Source of the DNA: Cricetomys ansorgei
Lineage: Eukaryota; Chordata; Mammalia; Rodentia; Nesomyidae
Length of the DNA: 64,000 nucleotides
Assembly: GCA_026225945.1 (NCBI GenBank)
Contig: JAMJFZ010000881.1
Span: 38,501-102,500, forward strand
Direction of reading: 5' to 3'
Within the stretch, counting starts at the first letter, position 1. Every line of letters starts with the position of its first letter. A program made the position numbers and the translations under genes. Under the pieces are notes generated by a model. The model did no database searches. It was not told where the DNA came from and worked only from the letters and a program-made list of their open reading frames with translations. Shown here in pieces: positions 55,181 through 64,000 of this stretch.

Positions 55181-56661
55181 TCCTGGCCTAGAATACTTCC
55201 ACAGATGCTCACGTGAAATGCTTCAGGACAACTGGAAATGTCTGGTGTGTTACAAAAACTTTTTTTTCAAATACTTAAGATAGCAGGAGAATAAATTTTA
55301 TTAAAATATATGCAGTATTGGTTGCAAATGAAATGTAACAAAAGCAGGCAGCCTGAATGATGTCCCTGCGGGGGTGGGTCAAAGGCCCTTTGCAAGGTCA
55401 TCCTTTCTACAGCAGGACTTGTGAGCTGCCTGATTTGGGTCTGGTTCTCTTCCTACCCTGCCCTCTCCCTCCACCTGCCTGAACTGAGGAAGAGCTGGAG
55501 ACCAGTTCCTGGGGGTTAACATGAGGTCTAGTTCTCACCAAGATCATTTTATTCATAGATGAACCACAGTAACAATCAGGTCGGGTCCCTTTATGAGTCG
55601 TAGAGCTATGATGACCAATGACCTTCTGTCCAGAAGCAGCTGCTGGGCCTGCCTTGGTGACTTAACACTTGACACAGTTGTTTGTGGCCTTCGGAACACA
55701 GCATCTTAATAGCTAATTGTACCTCATGATTCAAATGCCCCAATATTATTTTCTGAATATTGCTAACATTTTAAATAATCCCAATTCCTGGTCTACTTGC
55801 TACTGTTTAATGTTTCACGATGTAGTTATGTTTACTGGATTATCAAAGTACTAAGAGTAGTTTCTTCCCCCAAACAACGCCAGAAGCAAGGCGTCCTGGC
55901 CCTCCACTTCCATATCCAGTCCACCGGGCATCAGCAGGTGACGCTGGCAAAGCCTGTGCACATTCATATGCATCGATTTATATACAGATAGGAGCAGGAG
56001 AGCTCCCAATGTTCATGCTCTCTTGTCTTTTTCTAGATGGGCCTTGCAATTTGGTGTGCTGTGTTCTCAGATTTTCCTTCCCATCCTCTGATCAGGTCCT
56101 TTCCATCCACCCCATCCCCGGGCTGCTTTTGAAGATGTACAAAACGCAAATCCACCTGTGTCTTGGACTGGTAGTGCTGGAGGGAGTCCTCTCCTCACTC
56201 CTCCCCAGCCCTCACACCTCACTGCACCTTGCTGGTTACTGACTCTTCTTACACTCAACTACAGTGCTTACATTTTAGTCTGAGTCCCGCCCCCACCCCC
56301 ATTCTCCAACTTTGTCGATTCTTTCTTTCTTGCCGTGGCTTCAGATGCCAGAGCCTATTATTTTGATTCTCGTAATTGGCTTGATTTCTTCACCAATTAC
56401 ATATCAAATGTTTGAGAATAGCTTCCTTCTGTCTTTCTTCATAAATAACTTGGCTAGATGTGAATTCTTGGGTTATTCTCCATTCTCTCTCTTTAGACCT
56501 CTAAAAATATTGCTTTGACGTCTCCAGACTGAAGGCCCATTTGGTTCTTTCTTCCTGAATGTCATTTGCGTTTCCTCCCGGGGACCAGATCAGCCGCGTC
56601 TGCTTTCCTCATCATCACTGTCTCAGCAGACATGGAGTCATTCACTAATCAAATTTCCTTT

Positions 56662-56705
56662 CTTCTTTTCTTTTTTCTCTCTTTCTTTCTTTTCTTTATT
56701 TTTCC
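56662..56705 (+). repeat. (TTTC)-rich pyrimidine tract
   Basis: tttcttcttttcttttttct and ctctttctttcttttcttta. Confidence 0.8.
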
Positions 56706-56914
56706 TTGGTGTTTTCCTTTTCAGCAACCTGACCCCACAGTCTCTCCTGGAGGTCAGAAGATGGGCTCTAGAACTTCACTTAAATGCTGGGCTTCAGAGG
56801 AGCCTTTGACACTCGCTGAGACCTGACTTCCATAGAGAAATGTAGGCGTGGTGCACAGTATTTCCAAAGAACCTTCTACTTCCACAGCCAATGGTACTCA
56901 CTCAGAGGCGGGAC

Positions 56915-57170
56915 TTTGTACGATATTTATTAAACACCACGTCCGAAACACTGAGAGTACCGCGCTATAAGGATCAAAGGATTATTTGAACTTAAGTTCG
57001 TCACAATGAAGAGGACAGAAACAGATGCCCTGTTAGCTCTTTCTCTACCCACATGTTCAGTGGGTTAAAGGCAAGTGGACGTCTCCGTGTAGGAAGCGGC
57101 AGAGAATATGGGAGAGTTATTGGAAGAAAACAGGAGAGAAGCATCCTCCTGAGACGATCCAAGAGGAGCG
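56915..57170 (+). mobile_element. Old mammalian interspersed repeat, class uncertain
   Basis: cgatatttattaaacaccac, gtccgaaacactgagagtac and gctataaggatcaaagg resemble the same repeat as at 41660. Confidence 0.4.
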
Positions 57171-57959
57171 GCCTGGCTTCTTCTTAGGGTCATGCTTGTT
57201 CAGAGGCATCAACGTGGGTGTGAGCGGTGCTGACCTGTGAGTCAGGAGACAGCTCTAGTCAAAACAGTGCTCAGGGACAGAGACTGGGCAGAAGCCCAGC
57301 TCAGACGTCCAGAAGCTGGGTGGCACCCTCCATTCCAATCAGAGGGATGAATAACAGTGGGCAGGAGACAAGGAGGAGGAGAGCAAAGGGGATCCAGAGA
57401 CCTCCAACTTATCTTTGCTTTGAGGTTTAGGCTAAAAGGGAGAAAGAATTGGGGCAGGGGCAAGAGATATGCGCAGTTGCTAGGTCCTGGTTAAAGTACG
57501 GTTCCAACCGTCACGGATTCAGCTCTGATCTTCCAAGTTGGTCCAGGAGGCTATCATCAGCTGAGAGGACCGCCTGGTCCCCACAGGATGATTACCCGCA
57601 GCTGTGTAGGTAGCTTCCTTCATCTGGGGCGGGAAGTCCTCCCAGGCTCCGCTCTTCTCAGAATCCAAGGTGGATACAGGTTTAGGACAGTGGCCTCCGT
57701 GTCTCTGCGTCTTTGGCCCTGAAGCAGGATGAGATGGGTTAGGTAGACAGATGCTCCTGAGTAAGTCAGCTGCCACGTCAAGCAGGAGTCTGAGCCCGAG
57801 TGAAGGAGACTGATACACAGCAAAGGTGGGGGCCTTTGTCTTGCTTCCCATAACCCAGTGGTGCGGGTAAGGGGTCAACGTTTTTTGGCAAGAGCAGCAA
57901 CATGTCTGTTGTGATCTTATTAATGAAACTGAATCGTGGGTTTGAGTTCGGGCAAACCA
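57171..57959. other. Unique sequence
   Basis: No gene. The 177-codon minus-strand frame at 57519-58052 crosses a MIR copy and is not credible. Confidence 0.4.
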
Positions 57960-58130
57960 GAAGAGCCCAGGTTTGAGTTTTACTCTTGCATCATCCATCC
58001 GTGATGCTGGGCAAATTACAGCGCCTCCCGACCCCAAATTCCTCATATGCAAAATAAAAGTTATTCAAACTTGCTACTGATATTGTGTGTATTAAATGAA
58101 GCATATTTACTTAAATGGATATTTAGTTCT
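57960..58130 (+). mobile_element. MIR SINE
   Basis: cccaggtttgagttttactc, gatgctgggcaaattacagc, attcctcatatgcaaaataa and a gtgtgtattaaatgaagcat-like end follow MIR order. Confidence 0.7.
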
Positions 58131-58420
58131 CTACCTCCCAGATGCTTTCTCTCTGAGCTCTCTTCTCATTTTAACATTCTATGAGTCTAATTAAAATCAG
58201 AATAATATACCATACTATTCATTTCCTCCTATTTCTCCTTAATATTTTTGTAAAGCACTCGCCATTAGAGCTTGGATATAATATTTTTCTATTACTTGAA
58301 ATCGAATTTTAATGAAATATTTGCTGAAGACCCATTTATAGTCCCTAATTAGGCATGACAGATGGGTGTCCCTGAGACCACCATTTCCTAATTGCCAAAT
58401 GGATACCATAAAAAACACAT
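58131..58420. other. AT-rich repeat-free block
   Basis: It contains attttaacattctatgagtc, taattaaaatcagaata, ccctaattaggcatgacaga and tcctaattgcc. The density of TAAT cores and lack of repeats make it a candidate conserved noncoding element, unverified. Confidence 0.35.
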
Positions 58421-58959
58421 AAAGAAGAAGAAAACTGCCCGACAGCAGCTGACGTTCCTCATCTCCCTACCAAGCCATTTCATCAGGTGTGGGGAATTCT
58501 CTGAGGTCAGAAAGAAATTAGATGTGTGAATAAGAAACCTGACATTTCATTTCTACACAATCCATCTGCAGAACCTGAATCTGACGTGAGCGCCTGATCC
58601 ACGGAAGAACAAGTTGAACGCTGCATTTTACAAACAATAAACAGGTTTCCCTGGGTACACTACATACTGGGTCTGTAGAGAATTTCAAAGAGAAATAAAA
58701 TATATGCTTAACTGCCTTAACTATTTTAATTTTGTTTCCTAAAGCCATACATTATCTGGCTAGGTAATTGACGATATCATTTAAATTTAATTTTCAAAAA
58801 AAAATTAGACCATTAGATTGCAAATAAAATTGTCATTTTTTTCCAGTCCCAGAAAGGCAAGGTGGGGGATGCAGACATTAGTAGTCCAGCTCCCCATTAA
58901 GTCACTATACGAACAATGAGCAACACTAAGGTCAACACCGGGATTAGCACTGTTGCAGT
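58421..58959. other. AT-rich unique sequence
   Basis: Nothing is recognised. Confidence 0.4.
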
Positions 58960-59150
58960 CACAGGGTGACTTCAAGGCAGACTGTTTAACTTACGTGGCT
59001 CCCATTTTCTTCACCTAAAAAGTAGGGCAAAAAGCCAAGTAAATAATATTTCCCCCAAACCTCAAAGGACTGTTTTAAAAATCAGCATAAGATAACAGCC
59101 ATGAAATCAGCCATTAATAATCTCTAAGTTTGAAAATAAAATCCTAGCAT
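58960..59150 (+). mobile_element. MIR SINE
   Basis: aggcagactgtttaacttac, cattttcttcacctaaaaag, tagggcaaaaagccaagtaa, cctcaaaggactgtttt and aatcagcataagataacagc follow the MIR core. Confidence 0.7.
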
Positions 59151-59224
59151 CCTCCTTTGCTTTTTATTTGATTTCCCACCACCCCCAAATCTAAAATACC
59201 TTTGTACCTTCCCTTTCTGTCAAT

Positions 59225-59352
59225 TTCTAGGGTAGAGCATGAATTTTGAGAAATTTTTCCAGAATCTAGAACCTAGATTTCAAGTTTCTAGAAATCTAGA
59301 AATTTCTAGAAAACTGGAAATCTAGAATCCTAGAAACTAGAATCTCTGGATT
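59225..59352. repeat. CTAG-rich palindromic cluster
   Basis: About ten CTAG sites occur in 128 bases. Two exact TTCTAGAA boxes (59286-59293, 59304-59311) and a perfect 16-base palindrome (59295-59310, tctagaaatttctaga) are present. Units of roughly 10 bases (ctagaaatct-like) are loosely tandem. The boxes fit the inverted nGAAn pattern of heat-shock elements, but no promoter is near. Confidence 0.8.
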
Positions 59353-60144
59353 CTAGTTTCCAACTGAAAGCATTAACAAGCACGAATCTAATCAAATCGC
59401 CCTTGTTGGTATCTCACAGGTGCGTATGTCCCCTTAGAAACTGTAAGGAGAGAGCAATCGAAGAGGCACATTCCCAGGTAGAACCAATGAAGCGAAGCCT
59501 GCATTTGGTATTGCTGGGGCTGAAGGTGTGAAGCCCCCTCCTAGAAGGACTTCATTTATAACAGAGCTTATGGGAGATCACAGACCCTAGGGGCAGCCCA
59601 CTGTTGTTACCCTAGAGACGCACACTGTCACACTGCCTTCTAAATGCCTATGTCCATACTCATAGATTAATATTGCTCTCAACTTTGATCAGGGAAGTCT
59701 CTGTTCTCAGTGGGGAGTAGTTAATGCTGAGACCCATAACTCGTCAACACGCGGAGTGTAGGTAACCGTGAGAGCTCATCTGTGGCTTAGTCGTCTGCAT
59801 GGACCTCTCCCCAGCCAGGTCTCAGGGGTGGAAGGAAAGTGAAGGAACGGGAGAGCTGATGGGCAGGGCGGGAGAGGCTGCAGAATACTGACTTCTGGGT
59901 GTGGCGAGGCTTCTTAGCCGTTGCGCTCACCAACTTACCATGTCTGTGGAGAGCTGCACAAGACCAAGGCAGTCAAAGTCCTGACTAGAAAGTAGCTCCA
60001 CCCTTGGGGGAGGAGCCAGTGGCCATGGATGGTTATGAGGGAGCCACTCTCCTTTGGGGCCACAGCCTCTAGTAGGATACCCAGTCCTCGGTGAATGGCC
60101 CCAGACCCATGCAGACGAGGGCAGCACTAACTGGCTCAGGAGGT
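59353..60144. other. Unique sequence
   Basis: No gene or clear repeat. Confidence 0.4.
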
Positions 60145-60300
60145 CATCAACTAAATATAAATGGAGAACACGAAGTTGGAAGAAAAGGGGTGGGCGCTAC
60201 GGAGACGTGGGGCATGGTAATGATGGGTGAATATGACGAAAATAAACACAGTATATAAACAAACTATAAACACAGAATTTTCAATCAATGAATAATTTTT
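60145..60300 (+). mobile_element. L1 3' UTR fragment
   Basis: A purine-rich stretch followed by gggtgaatatgacgaaaata and aacacagtatataaac resembles the rodent L1 3' UTR end also seen at 16470-16560. Confidence 0.5.
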
Positions 60301-60373
60301 TAAATGCTCTCATTAAAAAAAACCCAACCTCCACACAGGATAGGTTTTCCTGCATCAGCAGAGCCGCTGCCTG

Positions 60374-60583
60374 GCTCCGCCATCCTGTGCCCTAGCTCCA
60401 TCATCCTGTGCCCTGGCTCCGCCATCCTGTGCCCTAGCTCCATCATCCTGTGCCCTGGCTCCGCCATCCTGTGCTCTGGTTCCATCATCCTGTGCCCTGG
60501 CTCTATCAGTCTGTGCTCTTGTTCCTTCATCCTATGCTCTGGTTCCATCATCCTGTGCTCAGGCTCCACCACCTTGTGCTCTG
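60374..60583 (+). repeat. 21-bp minisatellite, ten units
   Basis: Units are gctccRYcatcctgtgccctR-like. The first four alternate strictly between gctccgcc and gctccatc forms (a 42-bp dimer), and later units are more diverged. Because 21 is divisible by 3, both strands stay open (MMEPEHR-like and CPGSIIL-like repeats) without being a gene. Confidence 0.95.
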
Positions 60584-60981
60584 CCCCCCTGGAGGCTGGC
60601 ATGTCTGCCCAGACCAGCAGAATTCTTACCCTGGATAAAGGCCACCAGGAAGTAGGAGGAGAAAGTGGATTTCCCCAGGTAAAGGATTCCAGCTCCTAGG
60701 GTGATCATGTGATACTTCGGGGTCTCCTCTTGCATCTGTTGTTTTCCGAGGGTTGTTACCGCAAAAGATTCAACATGCCAGAGGGGCATATTTGGAGTGG
60801 CTGCTCTCCTTCATACTGTTCGGTTTGTTTTCTTTGCATCCATGTTTCTTACACTTACAAACTTGCTATTGGTGGAGAATGCATTCGAGGCCTCTCAGGA
60901 AGCTGTGGCCACCGCTTTAAAGTCATCAGTTTGTCTAGTATTCCACAGGCATAAGGGCCCACAGTTAACTCTTCCTGGCAA
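60584..60981. other. Unique sequence
   Basis: Nothing is recognised. Confidence 0.4.
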
Positions 60982-61189
60982 GGCCTGCTGAGACAGGCTT
61001 ATAATTCCAGCTAATTGAGAGACTAGGGCAGGAGGATGACACATTCAAGGCCTCTCTGGGCAATTTAGTGAGACATCTGTTTCAGAAGCAAACAGAAAGA
61101 AGGAACTGAGATATTGCTCAGGGGCAGAATGCCTATCTGGAAGGTAGAAGTCGGTCCAGAGCCTTTGCCTGCCCCCCCTCTCTCTTTCT

Positions 61190-61190
<1 letters not shown>
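60982..61190 (+). mobile_element. B1/ID composite (B4-like) SINE
   Basis: gcttataattccagctaatt, gaggatgacacattcaaggc and tttagtgagacatctgtttc form a B1-like part. gatattgctcaggggcagaa, then tgcctatctggaaggtag form an ID-like part. Confidence 0.55.

Positions 61191-61226
<36 letters not shown>
61191..61226 (+). repeat. (CA)n microsatellite
   Basis: About 18 CA units between two SINEs. Confidence 0.95.
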
Positions 61227-61227
<1 letters not shown>

Positions 61228-61232
61228 ATGGC

Positions 61233-61440
61233 CAGGGGCTGGAGAGATGGCTCAGTGGTTAGGAGCACTTGCTGCTCTTTCAGAGGACCTGGATTCAGTT
61301 CCCAACACCCATATGGGTAGCCCATAACTGTCTGTAACTTCGATTCCAGAGAATCTGATGCCCTCTTCTGTCCCTTGAGGGCATGGCGCACACACAGTGC
61401 ACATTCATATGTGCCTGCAAACTCTTCCCATGTCTTTTAA
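61233..61440 (+). mobile_element. B2/B3-family SINE
   Basis: ggggctggagagatggctca, gtggttaggagcacttgctg, gctctttcagaggacctgga and gaatctgatgccctcttctg are near-consensus. This is the best-preserved tRNA-derived SINE in the window. Confidence 0.95.
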
Positions 61441-61602
61441 AAATGACCTGGTTGAAGCAACTATATATTATACAAACGTAACATCACAATCGTTCATAAG
61501 ACCTTTAGGGCTCAGGAAAAATGCATTCATCTCAGTGTTCCATGTATTCAGTGTCACACGGCTCTTACTGACCAAAGCTGTAGTTGCCCCAGGGTAACTC
61601 AG
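61441..61602. other. Unique spacer
   Basis: Nothing is recognised. Confidence 0.4.
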
Positions 61603-62038
61603 ACTGTATCCAGCACACACTCTCTTATACAGAAGACAGTGGGGCCCAGAACTGTATCCAGCACACACCCTCTTATACAGAAGACAGTGGGGACCCAGAA
61701 CTGTATCCAGCACACACCCTCTTATACAGAAGACAATGGGGACCCAGAACTGTATCCAGCACACACCCTCTTATACAGAAGACAGTGGGGACCCAGAACT
61801 GTATCCAGCACACACCCTCTTATACAGAAGACAGTGGGGACCCAGAACTGTATCCAGCACACACCCTCTTATACAGAAGACAGTGGGGACCCAGAACTGT
61901 ATCCAGCACACACCCTCTTATACAGAAGACAGTGGGAACCCAGAACTGTATCCAGCACACACACCCTCTTATACAGAAGACAGTGGGGACCCAGAACTGT
62001 ATCCAGCACACACCCTCTTATACAGAAGACAGTGGGGA
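61603..62038 (+). repeat. 49-bp minisatellite, nine units
   Basis: actgtatccagcacac recurs at 61603, 61651, 61700, 61749, 61798, 61847, 61896, 61945 and 61996. Units are nearly identical. The first is 48 bp and the eighth is 51 bp by an extra CA. Stop-free frames of up to 186 codons run through it and are artefacts. High similarity suggests recent expansion or ongoing homogenisation. Confidence 0.95.
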
Positions 62039-63010
62039 GATGCCTGATGGGAAGAGGCTTCTATGAATCTGTTCCCAAAGCAGCAGAGAATGTAGATTTG
62101 AGAGCTGTTGAGGCTAGCAGGCATTTTCAGAGCTTACAGACAGGGAATCTGAGCCCCAGGAAAGATCAATGCCTGTGCCGTTTGCCCCGTATTTCCTGAA
62201 ATATTGACAGAACATGCTCTCCATCATTCTCAGAACCTCTAAGGGACCTCTGAATAATTTCATAACTGGAGTGCTCCTGTAATCAACGACTTCTGATAGT
62301 AGGCTTTTCAGACTCAGAGACGTGCAGTTGTAAGATAGGGAATGAACAAGCAAACTGTGCCAACCCATGGAAAGCATCAGCAGAAGCGACTGGAAAACTG
62401 AACTGTGATGTAGGTAGCGGTTTCCTTTCCAGGTGCTTCTTGGTGGTCAAGGAAGGCTTTCTGCAACAGGGTGTCCCTAACCAGGGAGCCTGCAGAGTCA
62501 AGGCACCCATGACAATGCAGCTCTGGTGCTAGCGTCTGTGACGCCACCCCAACGCAAGGCTCGGAGACAAACTTTTCAATCTCCATCTACAGAAAGAGCA
62601 AGCGCCATCCCATCCACGGGGCATTGTCTCAGTGTCAAGAGATGCTATTAATGTGAGCCACCATCATTTGTCATCTCAGAGGGGCAGTAAATAATAAGCA
62701 CTGTGAATTCATGCAGGTGAGCCACGTGAACTAGCCATAAAACAGCCCGTGGTTCAGGTTGAATTATTTCGCTAATGCTTGTTCTCTGAGTTAAGTGGCC
62801 GATGGCTTCGCCTAGTTGCTAATGCCTCTGCGGAGGAGGGCTATGAAACCAAAGTCTGTGGCCTCTGCTGTGTTCACAGCCAGCTTTGTTTTTCTTTGTC
62901 TGCCATAACCAGTGGGCTCATCGGAATTCACATGGAGACTCTTGAGTTTCATCCTTACCGGTCCCTCTTAGACAGCGCCAGGCTCCTCATCCCCAGGATC
63001 TGGCCACTAC
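62039..63010. other. Unique block, no gene recognised
   Basis: A short antisense MIR-like relic may lie at 62125-62175 (cattttcagagcttacagac). Nothing else is recognised. Confidence 0.4.
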
Positions 63011-63375
63011 CTGTCTTGGTTCCTTTTCCTGTTGCTGCAATAAAGTTCCTGATAAAGCAACTTTAGGGAGGGTTGACTTCAGCTCACAGTTCAAGGCTCA
63101 TTCCTTCATGGGAAGTCCAGGCAGCAGGTGGGTAGCTCAGCTGCTCACATCACACCACGTCCACAGTCAGAAGACTAGCGTGAGGGCTGCCCATAAGCTG
63201 GTGCTCAGCAGATGTCCTCCACGCATACATGAGTCCACCCACAGTTAAAGTGGGGGGTCTTCCTGCATCGATTGCCACATCAAGACACCCCACCCCCACC
63301 CCGGCAGGTATGTCCAGAAGCCCATCTCCCTGGCCCTTCTGCGTGCTGCCAAGACGACAGTTAACACTAATCATC
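63011..63375 (-). mobile_element. Rodent LTR-like repeat, antisense (family A)
   Basis: ttccttttcctgttgctgca, ataaagttcctgataaagca, actttagggagggttgactt, cagctcacagttcaaggctc and gacgacagttaacactaatc match the reversed family order. Confidence 0.65.
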
Positions 63376-64000
63376 AGGGTACCCTTGGTCACCTCTAGAA
63401 CAAGAAGATCTTTTTGCTCCACCAGGTTAGAGCTCTTTTAATAAAACAAAAGATAATGGAGGGAAGGGGAAGTAGTTCCATGACAGAGATTGGCTGAGAA
63501 AATTCATAGATTGTGAATGTGGCTGGCTAGAATGACATCCCAAGATCCCCTGGGACTCTCTAATCCATAGGTTGAAGACCTCTGCCTGCTTCTGGCATCT
63601 CTAAGTAGATTGTAACTAATGGAATCCATAGCAATCACCAGAGAGTCACGTGGATGTCTGTAGACAACATACTGGGATAAACATGTCTGTCTCCTAGCCG
63701 CCTCCACTCTCCATCCTGAAGAGTGGAGGCTCACCTGCCCAGCAGAGCAGGGGGTCCTCTGGGGTTGTGGAGGATGGTGCAGGTCTGTCCTACACACAGA
63801 GACCCCGAAACTGGCTGCAACGCAAGAGATAAGTCCAAGGGTACAGCCATGAACACTGCCAGAAAGCTTGACCCCCTTAGACGCAAAGCATGATCTCGAA
63901 TTCACAATTCTTTGTTTGAATCCTGGGATGGCCTTGGCCCAGTTGATTAATCTCTCATAGGATCAGCGTTCTCTGTGATCACACTGGGTTCAACCATATG
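63376..64000. other. Unique sequence, nothing recognised
   Basis: No repeat or gene is identified to the window end. Confidence 0.4.

Larger units (their letters stand above)
54798..56914. other. Long repeat-poor block
   Basis: About 2.1 kb without a clear dispersed repeat. It contains the AT-rich candidate element at 55105-55180 and a CT-rich TTTC tract at 56662-56705. No gene is recognised. Confidence 0.45.

Noticed and set aside
57519..58052. 177-codon minus-strand frame
   Set aside because: Crosses a MIR copy in antisense. No family features and no splice or promoter support.
61639..62199. 186-codon frame with YPAHTLLYRRQW-type repeats
   Set aside because: Frame through the 49-bp minisatellite. 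The peptide phase shifts at each unit as expected for a non-coding repeat.

Overview
The window looks like nuclear DNA of a muroid rodent (mouse, rat, hamster or vole type). The evidence is the repeat content. There are B1 (7SL-derived), B2/B3 (tRNA-derived) and B4 (ID-like head plus B1-like body) SINEs. Many MT-type MaLR LTRs are present, along with rodent-type L1 3' ends and older MIR SINEs shared by all mammals. All copies are diverged. I see no young ID, B1 or B2 subfamily that would fix the species, so I leave it open.

I find no protein-coding gene, exon, processed pseudogene or RNA gene that I can support. Nearly all of the longest open reading frames are stop-free passages through tandem repeats (1318-2944, 13170-13905, 15447-16160, 61603-62038). 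Several others run out of LTR copies or lie in unremarkable unique sequence. The window is best read as a gene desert or as part of a large intron.

Layout. 1-5 kb: a B4, a MIR, a 1.6-kb 36-bp minisatellite ending in an antisense B2/B3, a B1 with clean target-site duplications, and a 50-53-bp minisatellite. 5-13 kb: mostly unique, with a B3 carrying a long CA tail, two MIRs, a TTCC tract, an MT LTR and a B2. 13-16.6 kb: a 0.74-kb CA-type array, a B2/B3 with a GA tail, and an L1 3' end that contains a 17-bp minisatellite apparently grown from L1 sequence. 17-25 kb: an antisense LTR-like repeat, a small CpG-rich block (18505-18815), a B4, three antisense MaLR-type elements and a GATA/GACA tract. 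25-41 kb: unique DNA with scattered B4, B3, MIR and MaLR copies, an L1 ORF1 relic, a 40-T run and a well-bounded sense MT LTR. 41-54 kb: old repeats, B1 copies, further antisense MT LTRs, CA/GT/TA tracts and a 22-G run. 54-64 kb: AT-rich unique blocks that may be conserved noncoding DNA, two MIRs, a CTAG-rich palindromic cluster, and 21-bp and 49-bp minisatellites on either side of B4-like and B2 SINEs.

The most interesting signals are two minisatellites that seem to have been seeded by retrotransposons (the 17-bp array inside an L1 3' end, and the 36-bp array at the CA-rich tail of an antisense B2/B3). The 36-bp array also has a 468-bp higher-order repeat. Other candidates are the CpG-rich block at 18.5-18.8 kb, a tight octamer/homeodomain/forkhead-like cluster at 12.88 kb, a TTCTAGAA-rich palindromic patch at 59.2-59.35 kb, and the antisense bias of MaLR LTRs. 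All family calls are by eye from remembered consensus motifs. Boundaries are approximate unless a target-site duplication is stated.
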